Source of the DNA: Bacteroides sp.
Lineage (GTDB): Bacteria; Bacteroidota; Bacteroidia; Bacteroidales; Bacteroidaceae
NCBI GenBank assembly: GCA_021201335.1
Contig: JAJQFD010000010.1
Coordinates: forward strand, 119,100 to 183,099
Length of the DNA: 64,000 nucleotides
Direction: 5' to 3'
Shown here: positions 39,165 to 48,974 of the stretch, one piece after another
Position numbering within the stretch: the first letter of the stretch is position 1
Layout: every line of letters begins with the position of its first letter
Translations under genes and position numbers: made by a program
The notes under the pieces: generated by a model
The model's input: only the letters and a program-made list of their open reading frames with translations
Databases searched by the model: none
What the model was told of the DNA's origin: nothing

Positions 39165-39658
39165 TGAAAACAGTTAATTACCTTTCACAGTATGCTTTAT
39201 GTGGTTTCATCGTTCTTCTTTTAACATTAAGTACACTTGCAGCCTCCTCTTGCTCAAGTGATGATGGAAATACAACGAAACCTATCATCAAACTTAACGC
39301 ACCTGCTGAAGGAGCAATCTTACTTATCGGGGATGAACACGGTATTCACCTGGATATGGATTTGGAGAGTGTTGAGGCTTTGGCTTCTTACAAAGTTAAC
39401 ATTCATCCCAACTTTGATGGGCACGGCCATACACGTCAGGAGGAATCCAACACGGTAGATTTTGATTTCACCAAAGTATGGAACGATATAGCTGGACAGA
39501 AGAATGCACATGTTCATCATCACCTAATTGTTATTCCTGAGAATGCAACTCCTGGAAATTACCATCTGATGATTTATTGTACGGATGCATCGGCCAATGA
39601 AAGCTATATAACCCGGAATATTGTGTTAAGCCATGACGGAGAAAGTGGAAAACACTAA
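39164..39658 (+). CDS. DUF4625-type His-rich lipoprotein
   Basis: A 164-residue lipoprotein: the signal peptide ends in a lipobox around LAASSCSSDDG, with a Ser/Asp-rich export tail. It has a single Ig-like, strand-rich domain with two histidine patches, IHPNFDGHGHTR and HVHHHL, which look like a metal site. The start overlaps the TonB receptor stop (TAATG), so both are translated together. It is probably surface-exposed and may capture metal for the receptor (inference). A terminator follows 18 bp after the stop. Confidence 0.8.
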   Translation: MKTVNYLSQYALCGFIVLLLTLSTLAASSCSSDDGNTTKPIIKLNAPAEGAILLIGDEHGIHLDMDLESVEALASYKVNIHPNFDGHGHTRQEESNTVDFDFTKVWNDIAGQKNAHVHHHLIVIPENATPGNYHLMIYCTDASANESYITRNIVLSHDGESGKH

Positions 39659-39675
39659 ATAGTTCTTATACTAAT

Positions 39676-39716
39676 AAAAAATGCAGTATATCTCACGTAA
39701 CATACTGCATTTTTTA
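39676..39716. terminator. Bidirectional terminator between DUF4625 gene and mutL
   Basis: AAAAAATGCAGTAT and ATACTGCATTTTTT form a perfect stem with T runs on both strands, between two convergent genes. Confidence 0.85.
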
Positions 39717-39737
39717 TTATAGATATGAGAAGACTTA

Positions 39738-41600
39738 TCACTTAAATAGCCTTTCCAGTTCTTCTTCTTTTATTGTGGACAGAATCGTTTGTCCGTCAGG
39801 CGTATAATTAGGCATGGGGCAAGCGAACAGGTTATCAACGAGACGACTCATTTCCGCACTGCTCAAAACCTGTCCGTAAACAATCGCCGAGGCTCGAGCA
39901 AGAGTTAAAGCCAGTATAGTTTGTATTTCTTCTTTCACATCCTTCCCCTTTTCCATTGCGGTATGCACCATGTTACGTACTAATTCCACCGGATTCAATC
40001 CTTCTACACCCGAAGGAATACCGTTGATAGCATAACTGCCTCCACCTAAATCACTTAATTCAAAACCAATGGCAATCAAGTCATCCATTATTTCTTTCAA
40101 AACAGCAATTTCCGAAGGGGGTAACTGCAACATCTCCGGGAAAAGTAACCCCTGTGAAACACCTTGTCTCTGCCTAATCTGTGTAATATATTGCTCAAAC
40201 AACACACGAATATGAGCCCGGTGCTGGTCAATAAGCATCAAGCCCGATTTAACAGAGGTCAATATGTAACGGCCTTTGTATTGAAAATGCTGACTTCCTT
40301 CTTCAACCATTGAAGGAGAAGAACTGTATAAAGTCGCAGCAGGTATGGAAAAAACATCGCGAGATTCTTCACTATATATATCTTCCGAATCGGGTTCAAC
40401 AGCAGAAGATGTGATGCTGCTTTCTTTCCCTACTCCACTATAAAGTTTATCCCAACTGGATTGCGAACGGGAATACGTATTGCCCCCGCTTGTTTTAAAC
40501 GGATTAAAATCCGTATTGACATGTACTTTCGGAGGTTCGATGGGTTTATCAAAGCCATAAGCAGGAATATCGGGCATACCTTCCATATCAAAATCAATAG
40601 AGGGAACCGCATTAAATCTACCTAATGATTCTTTGACAGCTGCAGATAAAATCTGCCAGATAGCTTGCTCATTTTCAAACTTAATCTCTGTCTTGGTCGG
40701 ATGGATGTTTACATCAATGTTAGCCGGATCAACTTCAAAATAGATAAAATACGAGACTTGTTCTCCGGTAGGTATCAGATGTTCATAAGCATCCGTAATG
40801 GCTTTGTAGAAATAAGGGTGCCGCATATACCGACCGTTTACAAAAAAATACTGATGTGCTCCCTTTTTACGGGCTGATTCGGGTTTAGCTATAAAACCTG
40901 ATATTTTAACCATTGTAGTATCTACCTCTACATCGAGTAGTTGCTGATTCAATTTCTTTCCAAAAACAGCAATGATACGCTGACGTAAAGAGGATACCGG
41001 AAGATTAAAAACCTCAGTATCGTTATTATGTAAAGTAAATGCGACATCCGGATGAACCAAAGCAATCCGTTCAAATTCAGCCAGGATATTACTCAATTCT
41101 GTTGCATTCGATTTCAAGAACTTCCGACGGGCAGGAACATTGAAAAACAGATTCTTCACGGAAAAGTTACTTCCTTTCGGACAGGATATAGCCTCTTGTG
41201 CTTCGACCTTTGATCCTGAGATCACTATGAATGTCCCCAGTTCATCATTTTCCGGTCTTGTTTTAAGTTCGACCTGAGCAACCGCTGCAATAGAAGCCAA
41301 TGCCTCTCCCCGAAACCCCATTGTTCTGAGAGCAAATAAATCTGAGGCAGCACGGATTTTGGATGTAGCATGTCGTTCAAACGAAAGTCGGGCATCTGTT
41401 TCAGACATACCCTTTCCATCGTCAATTACCTGAATACAAGTTCGGCCGGCATCGGTTACTAATACATGAATATTTTTTGCATCGGCATCAATGGCATTCT
41501 CCACCAGCTCTTTAATAATAGATGCAGGTCTTTGTATTACCTCGCCCGCAGCAATCTGATTAGCTACAGAATCAGGTAATAATTGAATAATATCGCTCAT
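39738..41600 (-). CDS. mutL: DNA mismatch repair protein MutL
   Basis: Matchmaker ATPase of mismatch repair, 620 residues. The N-terminal GHKL ATPase motifs are intact: ELVENAIDA (catalytic Glu, Mg-binding Asn), DDGKGM and [12 protein letters not shown]. In the C-terminal dimerisation domain, the position of the endonuclease motif DQHA(x2)E(x4)E reads [12 protein letters not shown], so the first motif Glu is Ile, and the downstream CPHGRP-type site reads [10 protein letters not shown]. The family's nicking activity therefore looks absent or altered. It is the last gene of a long minus-strand gene series, 33 bp after the small membrane protein. Confidence 0.96.
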   Translation of the reverse strand: MSDIIQLLPDSVANQIAAGEVIQRPASIIKELVENAIDADAKNIHVLVTDAGRTCIQVIDDGKGMSETDARLSFERHATSKIRAASDLFALRTMGFRGEALASIAAVAQVELKTRPENDELGTFIVISGSKVEAQEAISCPKGSNFSVKNLFFNVPARRKFLKSNATELSNILAEFERIALVHPDVAFTLHNNDTEVFNLPVSSLRQRIIAVFGKKLNQQLLDVEVDTTMVKISGFIAKPESARKKGAHQYFFVNGRYMRHPYFYKAITDAYEHLIPTGEQVSYFIYFEVDPANIDVNIHPTKTEIKFENEQAIWQILSAAVKESLGRFNAVPSIDFDMEGMPDIPAYGFDKPIEPPKVHVNTDFNPFKTSGGNTYSRSQSSWDKLYSGVGKESSITSSAVEPDSEDIYSEESRDVFSIPAATLYSSSPSMVEEGSQHFQYKGRYILTSVKSGLMLIDQHRAHIRVLFEQYITQIRQRQGVSQGLLFPEMLQLPPSEIAVLKEIMDDLIAIGFELSDLGGGSYAINGIPSGVEGLNPVELVRNMVHTAMEKGKDVKEEIQTILALTLARASAIVYGQVLSSAEMSRLVDNLFACPMPNYTPDGQTILSTIKEEELERLFK

Positions 41601-41633
41601 GCAATTGGTCTGTTTTATTTTAGTCAGTAGATA

Positions 41634-41930
41634 TTAAAATGTCAGGCTACCAGTCGCCAGATAATACCAAAGATAAAGAAGTAATGCAATAATTACCAGT
41701 ATTATTCCAACATGTACCGGCTTGCGCCCACTTTCTTTACGGCGCTTAACATGGGTTGTTTGTTCAACTATTTTTCCGCGGATGTCTTCTGGATTAAATT
41801 CCTTCTCCGGAGCCATCCCTAACTCGCGTTTGGCTTTTTCCTCCATTTTAGCCAGTTTCTCTTTTCGCTCATCATAATAAATATATTGATGATTGAAACG
41901 GCGTGGCTTTCTTGTTTTAAACATTCCCAT
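41634..41930 (-). CDS. Small tail-anchored membrane protein of unknown function
   Basis: A 98-residue protein with a basic, charged N-terminal two thirds (RKPRRFNHQYIYYDERKEK) and a single C-terminal membrane helix (VGIILVIIALLLYLWYYLA). It starts 2 bp after the OstA-like gene and precedes mutL, an arrangement I recall as common in Bacteroidales. I do not recognise a domain. Confidence 0.7.
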   Translation of the reverse strand: MGMFKTRKPRRFNHQYIYYDERKEKLAKMEEKAKRELGMAPEKEFNPEDIRGKIVEQTTHVKRRKESGRKPVHVGIILVIIALLLYLWYYLATGSLTF

Positions 41931-41932
41931 AA

Positions 41933-43654
41933 TTATCTCTTTATTAAGTCACGCGAAGATCTGTTTACAGGTTTTCGGGTTGTCTTTCTCAACTCTTCAC
42001 CTGCTCTCTTTCCTCGCCAGTTAAATATATCATCTTTGTTGAGTGGACGAATATAATCAAACCATGCAAAGTTTAGGAGTCTGTATTTATCAGCAGGTAT
42101 CTGATCCATGGGATAGAGTGTACCATTTGACTTAGGACTCATGATCATTCGCTCCATCTTTCTCTCTTTCATAAAAAGAGTTAGTAAACTGGTTTCCGAT
42201 CGGTTTAATCCAATCATACCGCCATCACTTTCTTCAGGATAAAAAGCTACTTCCACATTGCCTATCACCTCTATCTTCCTCATTTCTCCTTCAATAAAAT
42301 AGCCCTTTATTTCCTGTCCGGATACCTGATTGCAATGAAGGGAATCCAGTTTTTCAACCGTCAGGGCCTGGTTGATAATATGCGCCCAGTCAATAGTACT
42401 GTCATTCATATAGATTTTAATCACTTCACCCAACAACTGTTGTGCTTCATTCCATACTATCGGATCGTGATACATGGTTAAACAGGAATCCTTGCTATTG
42501 AATACCAACGAATCACATACACCCTGCACATCTGTACGATACATACGGACTTTATGGTAACCTCTCGTCTCTCTGTAAACAGAATCTGTGTTAATATGGA
42601 AAGTCAGTAGCTTTAAAGTATCTCCATGCAGATAGAGTGAATCTCCCTGGGAATAGTCAATAGCTACCGCCCGCCTTGTTGCCATGGCATATCCTGTCAG
42701 CTCATTATAAAAACAATAATCGCCGGTCATCATATTTTTATTGATCGTATCATTCATGACCACATCATCGAAAGCTTCCCCGTAACCTTGTTTACGATCG
42801 TAATAAAGACTGTCTCCTGTCAGTTTCTTGCCTTCATTAGTTAGAATCGAACGATCCATTAACTCAGCAATATCATTGCCTGTGTCATAAATACCTCTTT
42901 CCGAATAAATATGATTATTGTCACTGATTATATTAGAAGGTCCTAATATATTGGCGACTTTTGTTTCTGTGCTATATTTCAATGTATCCGAAGTCAAAGT
43001 GAACCGTGGGTTCTCTAATTGAACGTCGTGATTAAATACAGCTATTTTAGTTGTCGGACTATACTCTCCCCAATCAGACGTCAAAACATTTTCATCATCC
43101 GTCAGCATACCACCTTCAAAATAATAGCCGAAATCATACAAACGGTCATAATTTAAACTGTCGGTAAGCAAAGTGGTATTGTTATTAATAAGCTTTACAT
43201 TATTACGCAACATGGCTATCTGTGTCATCCCATCATAAAAGAGATAATCACCATATATAAATAAGGTATCTCCCTGCTCCATACGCACATTACTGAATGC
43301 CTCCACAGAATTGGTACTATCAAAAATCAAAGCACTGTCACAATACATATACATGCTGTCATGACGAAGCCGAACGGAACCCACAAGGATACGAGCATCC
43401 GGTAATAAAGCTCTGTCAGCATACCCCTGATCGGCATGCAGCAGCACAACCCTTGTCTTCTTTCCTTCTTTTCTGGGTTGTGTAGAATCTGATGGCATCC
43501 GCATAGAATCTACAACCAGCGATTGTTGTATCATAGCAGCAGACATATAACTTCCCATTGGCTTTATTTGCGCAATGAGAGTTATAGTAAACAGGCATAG
43601 AGCACCTATTAGGAAAGTTCTATGCCTGTTCAAGATATATATTTTTTCTTTCAT
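41933..43654 (-). CDS. OstA/LptA-like envelope protein
   Basis: A 573-residue exported protein with a signal segment (FLIGALCLFTITLIAQ). A long run of strand repeats follows, of the type 'D-x-L-Y-Y-D / N-N-V-x-L', e.g. LTDSLNYDRLYDFGYYFEGG, which form the jelly-roll of OstA/LptA lipopolysaccharide transport proteins. A role in LPS movement across the periplasm is likely but not certain. I start at the ATG at 43654; the frame extends four codons to a TTG. It lies downstream of three SurA-type folding factors and upstream of mutL. Confidence 0.82.
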   Translation of the reverse strand: MKEKIYILNRHRTFLIGALCLFTITLIAQIKPMGSYMSAAMIQQSLVVDSMRMPSDSTQPRKEGKKTRVVLLHADQGYADRALLPDARILVGSVRLRHDSMYMYCDSALIFDSTNSVEAFSNVRMEQGDTLFIYGDYLFYDGMTQIAMLRNNVKLINNNTTLLTDSLNYDRLYDFGYYFEGGMLTDDENVLTSDWGEYSPTTKIAVFNHDVQLENPRFTLTSDTLKYSTETKVANILGPSNIISDNNHIYSERGIYDTGNDIAELMDRSILTNEGKKLTGDSLYYDRKQGYGEAFDDVVMNDTINKNMMTGDYCFYNELTGYAMATRRAVAIDYSQGDSLYLHGDTLKLLTFHINTDSVYRETRGYHKVRMYRTDVQGVCDSLVFNSKDSCLTMYHDPIVWNEAQQLLGEVIKIYMNDSTIDWAHIINQALTVEKLDSLHCNQVSGQEIKGYFIEGEMRKIEVIGNVEVAFYPEESDGGMIGLNRSETSLLTLFMKERKMERMIMSPKSNGTLYPMDQIPADKYRLLNFAWFDYIRPLNKDDIFNWRGKRAGEELRKTTRKPVNRSSRDLIKR

Positions 43655-43680
43655 CTCAGCATACAATATATGTATAAGAG

Positions 43681-45066
43681 CTATTCTCTAGCCCAACCCG
43701 GATATCTGAATGTACAATTCTTCCAGTTATCATTAATGCGCACATACGTCCGTTTCTGTTTTTCAATAATCCATTTTTCCAGTAATTCCTGCTGCTTCTT
43801 TTCAACCACAATATCTTTCAATCGCTGATAGTCTTCGGTAATGGTAGCTTTATGCCCGTTAATTCTGCTTTTTAGTTTAACAATCGCACAAACTTCTTTC
43901 CCATCCTTTTCATTAATCATAGTAAATGCCTTGGATATTTCACCAACATTCATTTTGTCTACAACCTTGGCAATTTCCTGTGGAAGTTCCTGCATTTCAA
44001 AGCGGGAAGTGTTAAAGCGAGGACTGTTCCTATTGATACTTATATTGGGCATCAAACCATGATTATTACGGGTATCTTTATCATGAGAAAGAATAGATGC
44101 CGCATCTTCAAAGGTGAACTTACTGCTGCGGATATCATCTGCTATAGAATCCAGACGAACTGTAGCTTTTATCAATTCTTCTTCCGGAACTTTAGGCTTC
44201 AAAAGAATATGTCGGGTATTTACACGGTCACCCCGTTTTTCAATCAACTGAATAATATGAAAACCGTATTCCGTTTCCACGATCTTTGAAACTTTGGTAG
44301 GATCCTGTAAATTGAAAGCCACATTGGCATATTCCGGTACCATCTCACCTCTTCCCATCAGTCGGTTCTCTCCTCCTCTCATTGCAGAAACTCTATCTTC
44401 AGAATAAAGACGGGCAAGGGTTGAGAATTCAATTTCTCCCTTATTTATACGTTCCGTGAAATCTCGCAGCCTCTTCTTTACATCATCAATTTCCTCAATG
44501 GGTATCTTAGGTTGCATAGTAATGATCTGAACTTCAACTTGTGTAGGAATAAAAGGAATGCTATCCGGTGGAAGATTACTGAAATAACGACGAACTTCCG
44601 AAGGTGTTATTTTAATATCCCCTACCAGCTTCTGTTGCATTTTCTGCATAGTAGATCCGGCACGCGCATTCTCACGCAGGGTTTCACGGATTTGTGTATA
44701 GGTTTTATTAAAGTATTCTTCCATTTTCTCCCTGGAACCGATAACATGCAGATATTGCTCTGTCATATATTCAACCTGATCGATTATCTCAGCTTCAGAA
44801 ACTTCAATACTGTCCAATACGGCCTGATGTAAGAAAAGCTTCTGGACGGCTATCTCTTCAGGAATCACACAATAAGGGTCTCCATCTAATCGTCGCTGAT
44901 TGTATTGAGCATCCATTCGGGCTTCTTCTACATCCGATTTCAAGATGGCTTCATCTCCTACCACCCAAACCACTTCATCTATTACATTATCCTGACTATA
45001 AGCTACTCCCGCATAAGATAGTAGGGTAAGCAAGACAAAAAGTTTAAAGTTCACAAACTTATTCAT
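43681..45066 (-). CDS. SurA-type periplasmic peptidyl-prolyl isomerase
   Basis: A 461-residue exported chaperone. After a signal peptide (cleavage near VAYSQD) comes a SurA N-terminal helical domain (VIDEVVWVVGDEAILKSDVE) and two parvulin domains. The first, about 175-280, contains FSTLARLYSEDRVSAMRGGE and GFHIIQLIEKRG; the second starts NTRHILLKPKVPEE. It probably helps fold outer-membrane proteins such as the LPS transport barrel. It is the third of three consecutive parvulin-like genes; the gap to the preceding one is 9 bp. Confidence 0.9.
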   Translation of the reverse strand: MNKFVNFKLFVLLTLLSYAGVAYSQDNVIDEVVWVVGDEAILKSDVEEARMDAQYNQRRLDGDPYCVIPEEIAVQKLFLHQAVLDSIEVSEAEIIDQVEYMTEQYLHVIGSREKMEEYFNKTYTQIRETLRENARAGSTMQKMQQKLVGDIKITPSEVRRYFSNLPPDSIPFIPTQVEVQIITMQPKIPIEEIDDVKKRLRDFTERINKGEIEFSTLARLYSEDRVSAMRGGENRLMGRGEMVPEYANVAFNLQDPTKVSKIVETEYGFHIIQLIEKRGDRVNTRHILLKPKVPEEELIKATVRLDSIADDIRSSKFTFEDAASILSHDKDTRNNHGLMPNISINRNSPRFNTSRFEMQELPQEIAKVVDKMNVGEISKAFTMINEKDGKEVCAIVKLKSRINGHKATITEDYQRLKDIVVEKKQQELLEKWIIEKQKRTYVRINDNWKNCTFRYPGWARE

Positions 45067-45075
45067 TCTCTATTA

Positions 45076-45921
45076 TTAATAGTTATATTTAATCTTATTC
45101 TTTTTCAGTGCCTGCTGGTATAAATCTTCCTTCATGGATTTAATATAATCAACCTTTTTCAGATTGGTCATCATTTCCAGAACAGAAGAACGCGCAAAAT
45201 CATAAGGTTTTTCATCTCCAATTCCTAAGTATTCGATTACATTCAGAAAATAATAAAATTCATCGTCTTTAACTTCTATGTTCCGATTCTCTTTAATATA
45301 AACATCCGGCGATTTTTCCTTGAAAGGCATTTTCCCCAATACATCCGACAGTAAAACCCATTTGTCATAGAAATAGTCATACGTTACAGCATGTTGCCAA
45401 CTGTATTTTTCCAGATTCTCTAAGGCTTCCTGGGTTTCGGTTTTATACCACTCACGTACATCTGTCAACTGTGGGGCATCAAAAGGAACCTTTAAAAATA
45501 AACCTTTAATTAAAGGACGGTCTAAAACAAATAATTGCTTATTTTCGTTATAAAAGTTAGATAATTCATGTTCGGAGAACTCGGAAGAAATACGTTGTTT
45601 GATAAGTTCCTGTTGGTAGGTATGGACAATTAGGGTTTTACGGTAATTTTCAACTAGTCGTTCCAACTCTTTTGTGTCCGGAATATTAGCCTGTGCAACA
45701 TCGTATAGTAAAACATTTTCTGCCCAATTACGAATATAATTTTCAGCAAACAATAGACTATCATCTTTTGAGATACTCACCGGAAGTGCTGCTTCCAGCT
45801 CTTCTTTGTATAAATAGTTACCATCAACCTCTACTAAAAGGCTCTTATCCCGATCACCATGTTTGCCATCACACGAAAGGCATAACAGAAAAAAAAACAG
45901 CAAGAGACTGACTGACCTCAT
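45076..45921 (-). CDS. SurA-related periplasmic lipoprotein without a clear PPIase domain
   Basis: A 281-residue lipoprotein (lipobox LCLSC, Cys 17). Its sequence is mostly helical and matches the SurA N-terminal/peptidyl-prolyl isomerase-like pattern (LVEVDGNYLYKEELEAALP, then FYNENKQLFVLDRP). I see no complete parvulin core, so it is probably a chaperone or adaptor rather than an isomerase. It sits between two true parvulin genes, 9 bp from the next, and probably works with them in barrel protein assembly (inference). Confidence 0.72.
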   Translation of the reverse strand: MRSVSLLLFFFLLCLSCDGKHGDRDKSLLVEVDGNYLYKEELEAALPVSISKDDSLLFAENYIRNWAENVLLYDVAQANIPDTKELERLVENYRKTLIVHTYQQELIKQRISSEFSEHELSNFYNENKQLFVLDRPLIKGLFLKVPFDAPQLTDVREWYKTETQEALENLEKYSWQHAVTYDYFYDKWVLLSDVLGKMPFKEKSPDVYIKENRNIEVKDDEFYYFLNVIEYLGIGDEKPYDFARSSVLEMMTNLKKVDYIKSMKEDLYQQALKKNKIKYNY

Positions 45922-45979
45922 GTAAACCGAATTATACTTAATATTAAGGATACGAAGATAGCGTAATAATCGATAGGTA

Positions 45980-47344
45980 TCAATGATTATTAACTGTTTT
46001 TAAAACCTCTTCGTTAATTTCAACCTTACTATTAGCTTGCAACCGACTGATCCACAGAGATTCCAAAAACTTCTTATAATCAGCTTTCAAAGGTTCTAAG
46101 ACTTCCTGGTACGAATCGGGGTTTTTAACTTTCCTTCCGATGACGTCTGTATAAGGAAAATCATTGATGGATGGAATATTTTCTTTCTTTTTAAAAACAA
46201 GTATATCTACATACTGATTATCGCCAATAGCAAAGAGACACTGATCATTCTTCTCCACTCGAACAAGAGGAGCTGCTCCTGAATTAAAATAAGAATCTAT
46301 AATATCTTCCCATTCGCTTATTGGTAAACCTTTTACCAACCTCTTAGCTTTACGGAATAATTTCTTATCCTTGCAATGAACAACAATTCCCCTGTAACGA
46401 ACGGGATCCCATTTATAGTCTTTTTTATGTGTCTGAAAATAAGCATGCAAGCCCGAAGAGTCATTTAATTTTTCATCGACCTCTTTCTTATTAATTTCTG
46501 TCAGCAGAAGCTGCTCTCGATATTTTTTTACGAGTTGTTCAACTTTGGGGGGCTGCTGTTCGGTAAGTTTTTCCCGAATAATCAATGATTGCTTAAAGTC
46601 TGGATTCAACCTATTTTTCCGTATCCATCGTTGTCTGGCAAGTTTCTCTGTTTCTTCGGGAGGAGCTTGTTCCTTTTTTTGAAGCAATTTTACAATATGA
46701 ATTCCTTCCGGAGTGAAAAATGGTTTTGAAATTTCACCTTCTCTTAAAGAAAACACTCTATTTTCAAACTCTTTTGATGTTTCGAGACGCGTTATCCAGC
46801 TGGTATTTTTATCATCGGAATAAGTTTTAACATATGTAATAAAATCTTGACCCTGATTTTTCATGCTAACCTGATAGAGAGAATCCATCCACAAAGAAAT
46901 TGCTTTGATAAAACGCTGATCTGTAATCTGTGGAATTTTCTTATGGATCTGAATAATTTGCCTTTGCTCTTTAGGATGCTTTTGTTTATATTCTTGAAGA
47001 TAAGCTGAAAAAAATTCATCTTCCATCCGACTTGTATAGTAACTTTTAATAAGCTGATTGCGATAAGCAAGAAGTTGAGATTGAATATTTGCCAATGTGT
47101 CTATTCCTTTTGCCTCCGCATCTGAGATCTTTAGATGGTTCAGGATATAAAGGTTCATAAATTCTTTTACTTCATCTTTTTTTCTTCCCTTTAATCGTGT
47201 CGCTTGATGAAAATCTTTTTCAAATTCGGAAAGAGAAATCTCTTTATGATTAACTTTTAATAAAACTGGGTCATTCTGCATTCTGGCAAATAAAATAGCA
47301 GGAAATGCCACGAGCAATAAAATAAGTTTTTTATAATTATTCAT
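45980..47344 (-). CDS. Parvulin-type periplasmic peptidyl-prolyl isomerase
   Basis: About 454 residues with a signal peptide (ILLLVAFPAILFARMQ). A helical region (VLLKVNHKEISLSEFEKDFH) precedes a parvulin core at about 150-250 (VKTYSDDKNTSWITRLE, then FFTPEGIHIVKLLQKKE), and a second degenerate domain follows. The start is the ATG at 47344; an upstream TTG lies inside the guaB terminator hairpin. First of the three folding-factor genes in transcription order. The terminator upstream suggests a promoter of its own around 47345-47376. Confidence 0.88.
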   Translation of the reverse strand: MNNYKKLILLLVAFPAILFARMQNDPVLLKVNHKEISLSEFEKDFHQATRLKGRKKDEVKEFMNLYILNHLKISDAEAKGIDTLANIQSQLLAYRNQLIKSYYTSRMEDEFFSAYLQEYKQKHPKEQRQIIQIHKKIPQITDQRFIKAISLWMDSLYQVSMKNQGQDFITYVKTYSDDKNTSWITRLETSKEFENRVFSLREGEISKPFFTPEGIHIVKLLQKKEQAPPEETEKLARQRWIRKNRLNPDFKQSLIIREKLTEQQPPKVEQLVKKYREQLLLTEINKKEVDEKLNDSSGLHAYFQTHKKDYKWDPVRYRGIVVHCKDKKLFRKAKRLVKGLPISEWEDIIDSYFNSGAAPLVRVEKNDQCLFAIGDNQYVDILVFKKKENIPSINDFPYTDVIGRKVKNPDSYQEVLEPLKADYKKFLESLWISRLQANSKVEINEEVLKTVNNH

Positions 47345-47376
47345 AGTTATGTAGGTTCGATAGTATAATATATACA

Positions 47377-47413
47377 AAATAAGGTGCAAATTGTTGAAAC
47401 TTGCACCTTATTT
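47377..47413 (-). terminator. Terminator downstream of guaB
   Basis: AAATAAGGTGCAA and TTGCACCTTATTT form a 13-bp stem about 32 bp past the guaB stop, followed on the minus strand by a short T-rich run. Confidence 0.7.
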
Positions 47414-47444
47414 ATTTATTTTTTATTTATTTAAATCTATTTCA

Positions 47445-48935
<1,491 letters not shown>

Positions 48936-48952
48936 TTAAAATTTATTGCGTG

Positions 48953-48960
48953 CAAATATA
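48953..48960 (-). promoter_or_regulatory. Bacteroidales -7 box for guaB
   Basis: Minus-strand TATATTTG followed by CACGC, 33 bp upstream of the guaB start. Confidence 0.55.
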
Positions 48961-48974
48961 CAGTTTTTATTCCA

